Assembly: GCF_014208045.1 (NCBI RefSeq)
Contig: NZ_JACHML010000001.1
Coordinates: 124,001 to 188,000 of the forward strand
Length of the DNA: 64,000 bases
From: Microbacterium thalassium
GTDB lineage: Bacteria; Actinomycetota; Actinomycetes; Actinomycetales; Microbacteriaceae
Direction of reading: 5' to 3'
The notes under the pieces are model-generated. The model did no database searches and was not told the origin of the DNA. It saw nothing but the letters and a program-made list of their open reading frames with translations. The position numbers and the translations under genes were made by a program. Below, in pieces: positions 43,858 through 52,902 of this stretch (positions are counted from its first letter, which is position 1; each line of letters opens with the position of its first letter).

Positions 43858-44940
43858 TCACGCGCGTCGCGCGAGCATCCAGACGAGGTAGACGCCGCCG
43901 AGCAGCGCGGTCACGGTGCCGACGGGGGTGCGCAGGCCGATGTCGACGGCCTGCGACAGCAGGTCGGCCGTCACCAGCAGGATCGCCCCCAGCAGGGCGG
44001 AGGTGAGGACGTGGACGCCGCCGCTGCGGACCAGCCGCCCGACGATCTGCGGGGCCGCCAGCGCGATGAAGGCGATCGGACCGGTCGCGGCCACGGCGAC
44101 GCCCGTCAGCAGAACGCCGAGGATGACCGCGATGAAGCGCGTGCGCTCGACGCGGACGCCGATCGAGCCGGCGAGGTCGTCGCCCATCTCGATGAGGGTC
44201 AGGCGGCGCGCGACGATCACGATCGGGACGATCAGCACGAGCACCGCCACGGTGACGCTCCACGCGTGCGGCCAGCCGCGGCCGAGCAGCGACCCGGCGA
44301 GCCACTGCTGGGCGCTGACGGCGCGGTCGAGCTCGGCACGCACCACGAACAGCGCGGTGATCGCCGAGGCGATCGCGCCGACGCCGATGCCGACGAGCAC
44401 GAGGCGGAGCCCTCCGGTGATGCCGCCGCGACGTGCGAGCCCGTAGACCAAGAGCGCCGTGACGAGTCCTCCGGCGATGGCCGAGAGGGCGGTCGCGACG
44501 ACGTCTCCCCCGAACACGGTCACCTGGATGACGGCGCCGGCGGCGGCGCCGCTGGTGAACCCGATGATGTCGGGCGAGCCGAGCGCGTTGCGCGACACGC
44601 TCTGGAACACCGCTCCGGCGATGCCGAGCGCGCCGCCGACCGTCGCGGCCGTGATGAGGCGCGGCAGCCGGCGGCCCTGCACGGTGCGCACCGCCGGGGC
44701 CTCGCCCTGCCCGAACAGCGCGGCGACGACCTCGGCAGGCGAGAGCGCGAGGGTGCCGTGGGTCAGCGTGACGAGGCCGGCGGCGAGGAGCACGGCGATC
44801 GCGGCGATCCCGACCCAGAACGAGCGGGGACGGATGCGGACGGTGATCGGTCCGGCCGACACCACCCATGCGCCGGTGATCGAGCGACGGCCCAGGGGGG
44901 ACGGCGTGCGCGACGGGGTCGGGGTCATGGTCGCGGTCAC
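43858..44940 (-). CDS. fepG: Iron-siderophore ABC transporter permease 2 (FecCD/FepG-like)
   Basis: The 360-residue FecCD permease has about ten helices. Characteristic segments are QSVSRNALGSPDIIGFTSGAAAGAV, GDDLAGSIGVRVERTRF and GPIAFIALAAPQIVGRL. GTG 44940 overlaps the fepD stop (GTGA); ATG 44928 is an internal alternative. It pairs with FepD in a BtuC-type channel. Separate genes for the two permease halves are the usual enterobactin-type layout. Confidence 0.93.
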   Translation of the reverse strand: MTATMTPTPSRTPSPLGRRSITGAWVVSAGPITVRIRPRSFWVGIAAIAVLLAAGLVTLTHGTLALSPAEVVAALFGQGEAPAVRTVQGRRLPRLITAATVGGALGIAGAVFQSVSRNALGSPDIIGFTSGAAAGAVIQVTVFGGDVVATALSAIAGGLVTALLVYGLARRGGITGGLRLVLVGIGVGAIASAITALFVVRAELDRAVSAQQWLAGSLLGRGWPHAWSVTVAVLVLIVPIVIVARRLTLIEMGDDLAGSIGVRVERTRFIAVILGVLLTGVAVAATGPIAFIALAAPQIVGRLVRSGGVHVLTSALLGAILLVTADLLSQAVDIGLRTPVGTVTALLGGVYLVWMLARRA

Positions 44941-45998
44941 AGCGCCGCCAGCCGTCGAGAGCGCACCAGGGCGACGAAGATCGGACCGCCCAGGATGGCG
45001 GCGGCGATGCCGGTCTGAAGCTCGGCCGGCGCGACGATCCAGCGGCCGAGCACGTCGGCCAGCAGCAGGAAGGCCGGGGCGACGGCGAGCACCCCCGGGA
45101 GCAGGAAGCGGTGGTCGCCGCCGACCGCCATGCGCACGATGTGCGGCGCGGCCAGTCCCACGAACGCGATGGGGCCCGCCGCGGCGGTCGCCGCGCCGGC
45201 GAGCAGGACGACCGCGATCGCGGCTCCCGCGCGCGTGAGCGCGGGGCGCGAGCCGACGCCTCGGGCGATGTCGTCGCCCATCGCCATCGCGTTCAGCGGA
45301 CGCACGAGCAGGATGCTGAGGACGACGCCGACCGCGACGAACGGCGCGATCATCGCCGCGACATCGAGGCCGCGCCCCTGCAGGGAGCCGACGGACCAGT
45401 ACCGGAACTGGAAGAACAGCGTCTCGTTGCTGAGCAGCACGAGATCGGTGGCCGCCGCGACGGCGACCGAGATCGCCGCTCCCGCGAGCGCCATGCGTGC
45501 CGGCGTCGCGGCGCTGCGATGGGCGGTGCCGAGGAGATACACGGCGACGGCGGCGACGGCGGCGCCCGCGAAGGCGAACCACACGTACCCGGCGGGGTCC
45601 AGGATGCCGAAGACCGCGATCGCGGTGACGACGGCGGCCGCAGCGCCGGCGTTGACGGCGAACAGGCCCGGGTCGGCGAGCGGGTTGCGCGTGATGGACT
45701 GCATCATCGCGCCGGCGAGGCCGAGCGCGAGTCCCACGAGGATGGCGAGCACCGCGCGCGGCACGCGCGAGTGGACGACGATCACGTGGCTGGTGTTGCC
45801 CGGGTCGTACGCCGTGAGGGCGTCGATCACGACCGGGACCGGGATCTCGCTCGACCCCAGGGCGAGCCCGCCGACACCGCACACGAGGATCGTGATCGCG
45901 GCGGCGGCGATCAGCAGCGCGAAGCGCCGCGACGCTCCGGCCGCCCGCCGAGTGGCGGCCGACCGGAGCGGAGAGCGTGCCGGGGTGACCGAGGTCAC
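44937..45998 (-). CDS. fepD: Iron-siderophore ABC transporter permease 1 (FecCD/FepD-like)
   Basis: A 353-residue ten-helix permease, paralogous to the next gene. MMQSITRNPLADPGLFAVNAGAAAAVV, MGDDIARGVGSRPALTR and AGPIAFVGLAAPHIVRM are FecCD hallmarks. GTG 45998 overlaps the fepB stop (GTGA), so the permease is translated by coupling from the binding-protein gene. A polar, Arg-rich N-terminus of about 25 residues precedes the first helix. Confidence 0.94.
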   Translation of the reverse strand: MTSVTPARSPLRSAATRRAAGASRRFALLIAAAAITILVCGVGGLALGSSEIPVPVVIDALTAYDPGNTSHVIVVHSRVPRAVLAILVGLALGLAGAMMQSITRNPLADPGLFAVNAGAAAAVVTAIAVFGILDPAGYVWFAFAGAAVAAVAVYLLGTAHRSAATPARMALAGAAISVAVAAATDLVLLSNETLFFQFRYWSVGSLQGRGLDVAAMIAPFVAVGVVLSILLVRPLNAMAMGDDIARGVGSRPALTRAGAAIAVVLLAGAATAAAGPIAFVGLAAPHIVRMAVGGDHRFLLPGVLAVAPAFLLLADVLGRWIVAPAELQTGIAAAILGGPIFVALVRSRRLAAL

Positions 45999-46987
45999 GC
46001 GCCGAACTGCTCGACCAGGTAGTCCACGAGCAGGGTGGCGCTGTAGTAGTCGAGGCGGAACGAGGTCACCGGCACGATGTACAGCTCGTCGTTCGCGATC
46101 GCGGGCTGGTTCGCCAGCAGCGGGTCGGCGATGATGGCCTCGGTGGGGTCGCCGCCGACGGGGATCGCGAACAGCGTCTGCACGTCCTCGAGCACGACCG
46201 GGGTGTTCTCGGCGGTGAAGAAGGAGGCATCCGCGCGGGTCTGCGAGGCGAGCTCGGTCGGGACCTCGAGGTACTCGAAGCCCAGGTCGGCGAGGATGGC
46301 GCCCTGCGGGCTCTCGGGCATGAACAGCCCGATGCCGTCGGCGCCCTGGTACGTGATGAGCGCCGAGTCGCCGTCGGGGACCTCGATCTCGGCCGCCTGA
46401 TCGGCGACGTACGCGTCGAAGGTCTCGACCACGGCGGCGGCGTTCGCCTCGAGACCGGTCGCCTCGCCGAGGATCTCGGTGAGCTCGGTCCAGGGCGCTG
46501 CGCCGTAGTTGAGCATGACCGTCGGGGCGATCTCGCTGAGCTGCTCGTACGCCTCGAGCGTCGAGTCGCCGCCGATCGTGGAGCCGATGATGAGGTCCGG
46601 CTCGTACAGCTCGATGGCCTCGAGGTCGAGCTCGAGGTTCGGGTAGAGCACCTCGACGCCGCGCTCGGCGGCGACATCCGCCCACTGCGTGAAGAAGCCC
46701 TGGTCGTCGGTGAGCGGGTTCACCGACGTCGCCGCCGACGCCGCCAGCGGCGCATCGATCGCGAGGAGCGAGCCGGTCAGCGAGACCGAGGTCGACACGA
46801 TCACGAGCGGCTGCTCGGCGATCTCGGTGGTGCCGGCGTCGTGCTCGATGACGCGGGGCCAGTCGCCGGTCGTCGTCGCGGTCTCATCGGACTCGGTGGA
46901 CTCGGCGGCCGAGGCGGCACAGCCGGCGAGGGCCAGAGCAGCGATGGCGACGATCGCGGCAGCGGTCGAGCGCAGGGTGGAGCGCAC
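45995..46987 (-). CDS. fepB: Iron-siderophore-binding lipoprotein (FepB-like)
   Basis: A 330-residue lipoprotein with lipobox LAGC (Cys23) and a periplasmic-binding-protein type 2 (FecB) fold: PLVIVSTSVSLTGSLLAI, LDLEAIELYEPDLIIGST and MLNYGAAPWTELTEILGEATGL are typical. GTG 46987 follows GAAGGAG. It captures the ferric siderophore outside the membrane and is the first gene of the operon. An iron box covers its promoter at 47045-47074. Confidence 0.93.
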   Translation of the reverse strand: MRSTLRSTAAAIVAIAALALAGCAASAAESTESDETATTTGDWPRVIEHDAGTTEIAEQPLVIVSTSVSLTGSLLAIDAPLAASAATSVNPLTDDQGFFTQWADVAAERGVEVLYPNLELDLEAIELYEPDLIIGSTIGGDSTLEAYEQLSEIAPTVMLNYGAAPWTELTEILGEATGLEANAAAVVETFDAYVADQAAEIEVPDGDSALITYQGADGIGLFMPESPQGAILADLGFEYLEVPTELASQTRADASFFTAENTPVVLEDVQTLFAIPVGGDPTEAIIADPLLANQPAIANDELYIVPVTSFRLDYYSATLLVDYLVEQFGA

Positions 46988-47044
46988 AGGTTTCTCCTTC
47001 GGAATTGTCGGGGTCCCATTCAGGTGCAAGGGATCCGAGCGACA

Positions 47045-47074
47045 AATATAGGGAAGGCTTACCTAACTTCGCAA
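47045..47074 (-). promoter_or_regulatory. Iron-responsive promoter (DtxR/IdeR box) of the siderophore operon
   Basis: On the minus strand TTGCGA (plus 47069-47074), an 18-bp spacer and TATATT (plus 47045-47050) form a good promoter about 50 bp before fepB. The 19-bp sequence TTAGGTAAGCCTTCCCTAT (plus 47048-47066) matches the DtxR/IdeR iron-box consensus TWAGGTTAGSCTAACCTWA at about 15 positions and overlaps the spacer and -10. Iron-loaded repressor would block transcription. Confidence 0.75.
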
Positions 47075-47173
47075 ACGCGAGACGCGCCGTCGCGCGCGAG
47101 CCTCATGGCGCAACACTCTGGGGCATGAGGCGGCGGTTGTGCCGGCATCCGCCCTCTGATCAGGCACTTCTGC

Positions 47174-47199
47174 GGGTGGCCGCCGACCGGCGGCCACCC
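47174..47199 (-). terminator. Terminator after the coiled-coil membrane protein gene
   Basis: A 12-bp perfect stem (GGGTGGCCGCCG at 47174-47185, CGGCGGCCACCC at 47188-47199) with a 2-nt loop lies 17 bp past the stop at 47216. The loop is very tight and there is no T-tract. Confidence 0.55.
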
Positions 47200-47215
47200 G
47201 CGTCTCGACGGCGCT

Positions 47216-47989
47216 CTACTCGCCGAAAGCCGCCTCGCACGCGGGCGCCACGGTCTCGAGCAGTGCGGTCGCGCCGTCGATGTCGTCCTGGGCGATGAGG
47301 TCGATCGCGCCGATCGATCCTCCCGCGCACAGCTTCGCCAGATCCGCGACCGCGAGCGCCTGATCGCGCTCGGCCTGAGCCGTCTCGAGGTCGCCCTGGG
47401 CCTGCTCGAGAGCCGTGTCGGCGGACTCCAGCGCGGCGGCGGCGTCGGTGACCTGCTGCTCCGAGACGTTCAGTTCGCCGGCGGCGACCCCGAGCGCATC
47501 CACGGCCTGGGTGAGAGCTGTCGCCGCCTCCTCCGTCAGCTTCCCCGCCTGCTCCTCGAGGTCGGCGTTCTGCGCCTCGAGGTCGGCGACCTGCGCGGTG
47601 AGGTCACCGCGTTCCTGCTCGAGAGCGGCCACCTCCTGAGCCGCCGAGTCGCTGTCGCTCTGCGCCCCCGTGAACAGGACGATCGCCCAGATCGCGAACC
47701 CCACCGTCGTGACGGCGAAGATGGCGGTCATGACCTTCCACGCGGTGGAGGGGTCGCGCCGCGATGAGACGAAGGTGCCCTCGCCCGGAGGCGGAGCGGC
47801 GGCAGGAGGCGCAGCGGGAGGCGCAGCGGGCGCTGCCGGCTCCGGCGCCGGCTGCGCGACGGTGGGCGGCTCGGGCGCGGGCGGCTCGGGCGCCGGCGGT
47901 CCCGAGGCGGGAGCCTCGGACGTGGGCTGATCGGGTGCAGACGCCCCGGGCGTGGAGTCCTCGGGCGTGGGCTGATCGGGTGTCGACAT
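47216..47989 (-). CDS. Pro/Ala-rich single-pass membrane protein with long coiled coil
   Basis: A 257-residue protein of unknown function, starting at ATG 47989 behind GGGGAG. The first 75 residues are Pro/Ala/Glu-rich and lack hydrophobic runs. One membrane helix spans about 84-107 (VMTAIFAVTTVGFAIWAIV). The next 100 residues are an Ala/Glu/Gln-rich coiled coil (ALEQERGDLTAQVADLEAQN). Near the end are two cysteines (LCAGG, ACEAAF) that could form a disulfide outside the cell. An N-in topology with an extracytoplasmic coiled coil is likely. No enzymatic motif is visible. Confidence 0.8.
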   Translation of the reverse strand: MSTPDQPTPEDSTPGASAPDQPTSEAPASGPPAPEPPAPEPPTVAQPAPEPAAPAAPPAAPPAAAPPPGEGTFVSSRRDPSTAWKVMTAIFAVTTVGFAIWAIVLFTGAQSDSDSAAQEVAALEQERGDLTAQVADLEAQNADLEEQAGKLTEEAATALTQAVDALGVAAGELNVSEQQVTDAAAALESADTALEQAQGDLETAQAERDQALAVADLAKLCAGGSIGAIDLIAQDDIDGATALLETVAPACEAAFGE

Positions 47990-48119
47990 GACTCTCCCCA
48001 TTGATCCATGTGGTGCTCCGCATGGCGCCCGGTCACCGTCGGGCACGCGGGCGCTCGAATGTGCGCGACGGTATCGGGGCTGGCGGCACCCTGCAAGGGG
48101 GGTCGACGCGCGTCCGAGA

Positions 48120-49277
48120 TCAGGGCGTCGCGAATCGCTCCAGGTCGACGCCCTTCTCGGGCAGCGCCGTCACCGGCTCGGAGATCCCCGAGAACCCGCC
48201 CGTCGCCTCGGCGAAGTCGACCAGGTTCGCCGGTTCGTAGCCGCCGCCCTGATAGTGGTTGACGGCGCTGCTGGCGATCCGCACCGACAGCGCCCGCTCA
48301 TGGGCGAGGCGGCGCAGCCCGCGGTCGAACATCTCGGCCTGCTTGCGCGCGCCGAGCTTCATCTTCAGCGTGAGCACCAGGTTGTGGATGCGGAATCCGA
48401 ACGACAGCGGATTGTGCCGGATCGGGTCGGAGCCGCTGTTGACGTAGCGCTCGAGCAGGGGCGCGTCGAATGTCAGGCCAGCCTCGTGCGCCTCGCGCAC
48501 CATCCACAGCAGGGCGGTGTCCGACAGGCCGGTCTCGCTGTACCCGCCGCCGATGTCGGAGTGGGCGCCCTCGAACCACACCTGCTTGACGCGCTCGTCC
48601 TCGGTCGGGGTGCCGGGCGGCGCATCGTCGGGGATCTGCCAGAAGGTGGGGGCGAAGATCAGCCGCGTCTCGTCGATCGCGAGCGCCTGGCGCGCGCGCA
48701 CCACCGACCCGCCCAGTTGGACGTCGTGGAACCGCGGGCTCCGCCACCGGAAGCCGGGGACGCCCAGGGCGCCGACGGTGTCGAACACCCCAAGGAAGTG
48801 GACCTTCGCCGCGTGGCAGTGGTCGTGCTTGAACTCCTCGACGCTCGCCCCGAAGGCGCCTTCGGGCAGTTCCTTGCGCTGGTACATGTGGACCGCATCG
48901 CGGAGTCTGTCCTCGACGAGCGACTCCTCGGTGAGCAGGCCCACGCGCCCGATCATGCCGGCCAGAGAACGGGCGGTGTACGCGCCGCGGCTGAACCCGA
49001 AGATGAAGATCTCGTCGCCGGGCTCGTAGTTCTGCGCGAGGAACCGGTAGCAGGCGATCACGTTGTGGGAGAGGCCGAAGCCGAACGCGCCGCCGAGCAC
49101 GCGGTCCGCCGCGTAGCTGCCGCCACCGACCCCGCTGATGTAGTAGACGAGCTGGTACACGCCACCCGCCGGCGCCGGGTCGTTCTGAACCGTGCGCGCG
49201 ATCTTCGCGACGTTCGTGACGTCCTTGTTGTCGGGCTTGTTCCAGGTCCCGTCGCAGCACACCACCAAGCGCTTCAC
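48120..49277 (-). CDS. DUF2235 alpha/beta-hydrolase (T6SS Tle1-like phospholipase fold)
   Basis: A 385-residue DUF2235 protein: RLVVCCDGTWN at the N-terminus, the nucleophile motif GFSRGAYTAR (about 100-109), and the FEGAHSDIGGGYSETGLSD segment with the catalytic acid. The fold is that of the phospholipase effector Tle1, but stand-alone DUF2235 proteins are widespread and mostly uncharacterised. GTG 49277 is chosen because AGGATGG lies at suitable distance; ATG 49286 is an alternative. No signal peptide, VgrG or immunity gene is adjacent, so a housekeeping lipid or ester hydrolase is more likely than a secreted effector. Confidence 0.82.
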   Translation of the reverse strand: MKRLVVCCDGTWNKPDNKDVTNVAKIARTVQNDPAPAGGVYQLVYYISGVGGGSYAADRVLGGAFGFGLSHNVIACYRFLAQNYEPGDEIFIFGFSRGAYTARSLAGMIGRVGLLTEESLVEDRLRDAVHMYQRKELPEGAFGASVEEFKHDHCHAAKVHFLGVFDTVGALGVPGFRWRSPRFHDVQLGGSVVRARQALAIDETRLIFAPTFWQIPDDAPPGTPTEDERVKQVWFEGAHSDIGGGYSETGLSDTALLWMVREAHEAGLTFDAPLLERYVNSGSDPIRHNPLSFGFRIHNLVLTLKMKLGARKQAEMFDRGLRRLAHERALSVRIASSAVNHYQGGGYEPANLVDFAEATGGFSGISEPVTALPEKGVDLERFATP

Positions 49278-49385
49278 AGCGCCCATCCTGCCGGACGCCA
49301 TCCCGGCCCACCAGAGCGGGCTCCTCGCTCGCCGACAGCCATGACAGGGTGGAAGGATCCCCGGATGCATCACCAAGGAGATCGC

Positions 49386-50276
49386 ATGCAGACCCGCTCA
49401 CTCGGCCCCTTCACCGTCTCGGCCATCGGGCTGGGGGCGATGCCTGTCTCGATGAACATCGAACAGCAGTACCCGGCGCGCGAGGACGCGATCGCCACCG
49501 TCCACGCCGCGCTGGACGCCGGCGTGACCCTCATCGACACCGCGGACATCTACGCGCCGTCGTGGGAACGGATGGGACACAACGAGCAGATCGTCCGCGA
49601 TGCCCTGAACTCGTGGGAGGGGGACACCTCGAGCATCCTCGTGACGACCAAGGGCGGCATCACCCGCGGCGAGGGCGAGTCATGGGGGCGCGACGGCTCG
49701 CTCGGCTATCTGCGCGCGGCTGCTCAGAGGTCTCTCGTCAACCTCGGGGTCGACGTCATCGACCTGTACCAGTACCACCGGCCCGACCGCTGGATGGTGT
49801 ACGGCGAGATCATGGAGAATCTCAAGACCCTGCAGGCCGAGGGGCTGATCCGCCGGATCGGCATCTCGAACGCCAGCGTCGAGGAGATCGAGATCGCGCG
49901 GCAGGTGCTCGGCGAGGGCAACCTCACGAGCGTGCAGAACGAGTTCTCGCCCTGCCACCCCGGCAGCTACGACGAGCTGCGCTACTGCGAAGAGCACGGC
50001 GTCGCGTTCCTCCCCTGGAGTCCGCTCGGCGGCACGGGCGGACGGGGCCGCTCCATCGGCGAACGGTTCGGCGTCTTCCGCGAGATCGGCGACGTGCACG
50101 GAGCGAGCCCGCAGCAGGTCGTGCTCGCGTGGGAGCTCTCGCTCAGCCCCGTCATCATCCCGATCCCCGGCGCCCGCCGGCCCGAATCGATCGCCGACTC
50201 CGCCCGCGCCTCGGACCTGCAGTTGACCGAGGACGAGCTCGACCGCTGCGACGCCGCGGTCGGCATCGAGCGGTGA
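49386..50276 (+). CDS. Aldo/keto reductase
   Basis: A 296-residue TIM-barrel reductase. Catalytic residues appear in LIDTADIYAPSWERMGHNE (Asp/Tyr), VTTKGGIT (Lys) and LYQYHRPDRWM (His). The NADPH-binding C-terminus has PIPGARRPESIADS. It matches the AKR11/YajO-like group that acts on aldehydes and ketones, with no clear substrate. A CAAGGAGATCGC RBS precedes ATG 49386; the frame remains open far upstream, but that region is antisense to the DUF2235 gene. It is followed by the PPOX-like gene after 46 bp. Confidence 0.9.
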   Translation: MQTRSLGPFTVSAIGLGAMPVSMNIEQQYPAREDAIATVHAALDAGVTLIDTADIYAPSWERMGHNEQIVRDALNSWEGDTSSILVTTKGGITRGEGESWGRDGSLGYLRAAAQRSLVNLGVDVIDLYQYHRPDRWMVYGEIMENLKTLQAEGLIRRIGISNASVEEIEIARQVLGEGNLTSVQNEFSPCHPGSYDELRYCEEHGVAFLPWSPLGGTGGRGRSIGERFGVFREIGDVHGASPQQVVLAWELSLSPVIIPIPGARRPESIADSARASDLQLTEDELDRCDAAVGIER

Positions 50277-50322
50277 GGCACCGAGTGAGCCGACGCCCCG
50301 CCACGCCCGCGAGGATGGGGAC

Positions 50323-50712
50323 ATGCAGCTGACCGACGCCGGGATCGCCTTCGTCACCGATCGGCACCTCGCGACCCTGTCGACGATGGCGCCCTCGGGT
50401 CTCATCCATGCCGTCGCAGTCGGCTTCACGGTCGATGGCGGCATCGTTCGGATCATCACGAGCGACGGCTCGCAGAAGGTGCGCAACATCGAGCGCGATG
50501 GCCGCGCGACGGTCGCACAGGTGGCCGGCCCCTCGTGGCTGAGCATCGCGGGGCGCGCCGTCATCGAACGGGACGCGGATGCCGTCGCCCAGGCCGTCGC
50601 CCTCTACACCGCCCGCTACCGGCCGCCGCGGGTGAACCCTCGTCGTGTCGTGATCCGGCTGACCCCCGAGCGCATCCTGGGTTCGGCCGGGCTCATCGCG
50701 CGAGTTGACTGA
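50323..50712 (+). CDS. F420-dependent/PPOX-class oxidoreductase-like protein
   Basis: The 129-residue split-barrel protein resembles the actinobacterial F420-binding PPOX group (TIGR03618-like): ATLSTMAPSGLIHAVAVGFTVDGGIVRIITSDGSQKVRNIERDGRATVAQVAGPSWLSIAGRAVIE, spanning the cofactor-binding face. Members reduce quinones, biliverdin or unknown substrates using F420H2, or bind flavin. Probably cotranscribed with the aldo/keto reductase. Confidence 0.85.
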   Translation: MQLTDAGIAFVTDRHLATLSTMAPSGLIHAVAVGFTVDGGIVRIITSDGSQKVRNIERDGRATVAQVAGPSWLSIAGRAVIERDADAVAQAVALYTARYRPPRVNPRRVVIRLTPERILGSAGLIARVD

Positions 50713-50748
50713 GCGCTTCCGCCGGCTTCCAGCACGTCGACGCGCATC

Positions 50749-50773
50749 TTCACGAACGCTTCACACTTCTCAC
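50749..50773 (+). promoter_or_regulatory. TTCAC direct repeats upstream of the DUF2202 gene
   Basis: TTCAC at 50749-50753 and 50760-50764, and CTCAC at 50769-50773, are spaced 11 and 9 bp apart. Head-to-tail repeats near one helical turn are the usual site of OmpR/PhoB-type response regulators; such a regulator is encoded at 52899-53624. Candidate only. Confidence 0.35.
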
Positions 50774-50842
50774 CTCAGTGCCTTCATCGGCACCGGGTTC
50801 TCTGGGACATGAACAACCCCAGAACCACTTGAGGTGAGACAG

Positions 50843-51682
<840 letters not shown>

Positions 51683-51694
51683 CCCGCTCGGTCA

Positions 51695-51732
51695 CGAGGC
51701 CGGCTGGGATCACCGAGATCCCGCCGGCCTCG
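51695..51732. terminator. Bidirectional terminator between DUF2202 and sensor kinase genes
   Basis: CGAGGCCGGC (51695-51704) pairs with GCCGGCCTCG (51723-51732), and the inner GGGATC/GATCCC extends the stem to about 16 bp with one unpaired base. It lies between convergent stop codons. Confidence 0.7.
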
Positions 51733-51777
51733 TTCGCGTCGTGACGACGGCGTCGGTTCCCGGCGTGACGACCGCAG

Positions 51778-52902
51778 TCACTCGCCGGACGTGGAGGCGG
51801 CGTCCGCGCGCAGCGGCATCCGAACGGTGAACGTCGCCCCCTGCCCACGGCCCTCCGAGCGTGCGGTCAGCTCGCCGCCGTGGGCCCGCACGATGCCGCG
51901 GGCGATCGTCAGCCCGATGCCCGAGCCGCTGCCGTCGGCGCGCCTGCCGGGCACCCGGTAGAAGCGCTCGAAGACCCGCTCGAGGTCCTCGGGGGCGATC
52001 CCCTCCCCCGTGTCGGCGACCGCGACCACAGCGCCTTCGGACTCCGCGCCGACGCGCACGTCGATCGCTCCACCCCGAGCGGTCGCGCGCATGGCATTGC
52101 CCACGAGGTTGGTGACGACCTCTGCGATGCGGTCGGCATCCACGTCCACGGGAACGGCCTGCTCCCCCGCGCTCACCGTGAGCCGGATGCCGGCGTCATC
52201 GGCCTGGCTGCGCAGCCGCTCGGCGGCTCCGGAGACCACCGAGCGCAGATCGGCCGGCGCCGAGGCCAGGACCAGTCGCCCCTCCTCGGCGCGCGAGAGC
52301 GCGGACAGATCGTCGGAGAGGCGCCGCAGCCTCCGGGCCTCGTCGCTGACCTTGCCCAGTTCCTCGGGCGTGGCGGGCAGGATGCCGTCGATCATGCCCT
52401 CCACGTGCCCGTCGATGATCGTCAGCGGCGTGCGCATCTCGTGGGCCACCTCTCCGAGGAGCCGCGTGCGCCGCTGCTCGGTCTCGGCGAGCGCGCTGCC
52501 GAGCGTGTTGACGTCCTCGGCCAGAGCCGCCAGTTCGCTCTCGCGCGGGGGCGTCACCCGCGCCTCGTAGTCTCCGGCGGCGATCCGCCGCGTCGCCTCC
52601 GACATCTCGTGGAGCGGGCGCGCCAGGCGCGCGGCGGCGAACACGCCGGCCGCCGCGGCGGCGAGCACGCCGACGGCGAGGCCCACCGCGAGCGCCTGCG
52701 TCACGGCATTCGTCACTTCGGCGTTCAGCTGCTCCCGGTACCCCTGCCCGCCGGTGCCCGGGCCGCCCTGGCCGCCGCCGAGCCCCATCTGCCGGTCGAA
52801 GATCAGCGGGGTTAGGAGGCGCACGACGAGGAACGTCGCGAGTCCGCCGAGCACCGCGACGACGAGGTGGGAGAGCACGAGGCGCGTCCGCAGGCGATTC
52901 AT
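51778..52902 (-). CDS. Two-component sensor histidine kinase
   Basis: A 374-residue membrane kinase. Two transmembrane segments (about 10-32 and 72-92) enclose a short 40-residue extracytoplasmic loop rich in Gly. HAMP (about 90-140), H-box GEVAHEMRTPL (His about 152), N-box NLVGNAMRATA, G1 DTGEGIAPEDLERVFERFYR and G2 GSGIGLTIARG follow. The small loop suggests sensing of membrane state rather than a bound ligand. Its ATG overlaps the regulator stop (ATGA). The stimulus is unknown. Confidence 0.93.
   Translation of the reverse strand: MNRLRTRLVLSHLVVAVLGGLATFLVVRLLTPLIFDRQMGLGGGQGGPGTGGQGYREQLNAEVTNAVTQALAVGLAVGVLAAAAAGVFAAARLARPLHEMSEATRRIAAGDYEARVTPPRESELAALAEDVNTLGSALAETEQRRTRLLGEVAHEMRTPLTIIDGHVEGMIDGILPATPEELGKVSDEARRLRRLSDDLSALSRAEEGRLVLASAPADLRSVVSGAAERLRSQADDAGIRLTVSAGEQAVPVDVDADRIAEVVTNLVGNAMRATARGGAIDVRVGAESEGAVVAVADTGEGIAPEDLERVFERFYRVPGRRADGSGSGIGLTIARGIVRAHGGELTARSEGRGQGATFTVRMPLRADAASTSGE

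Noticed and set aside
47988..50276. 762-codon frame ending in the aldo/keto reductase
   Set aside because: The upstream part is antisense to the DUF2235 gene; the reductase starts at 49386 with a good RBS and complete domain.
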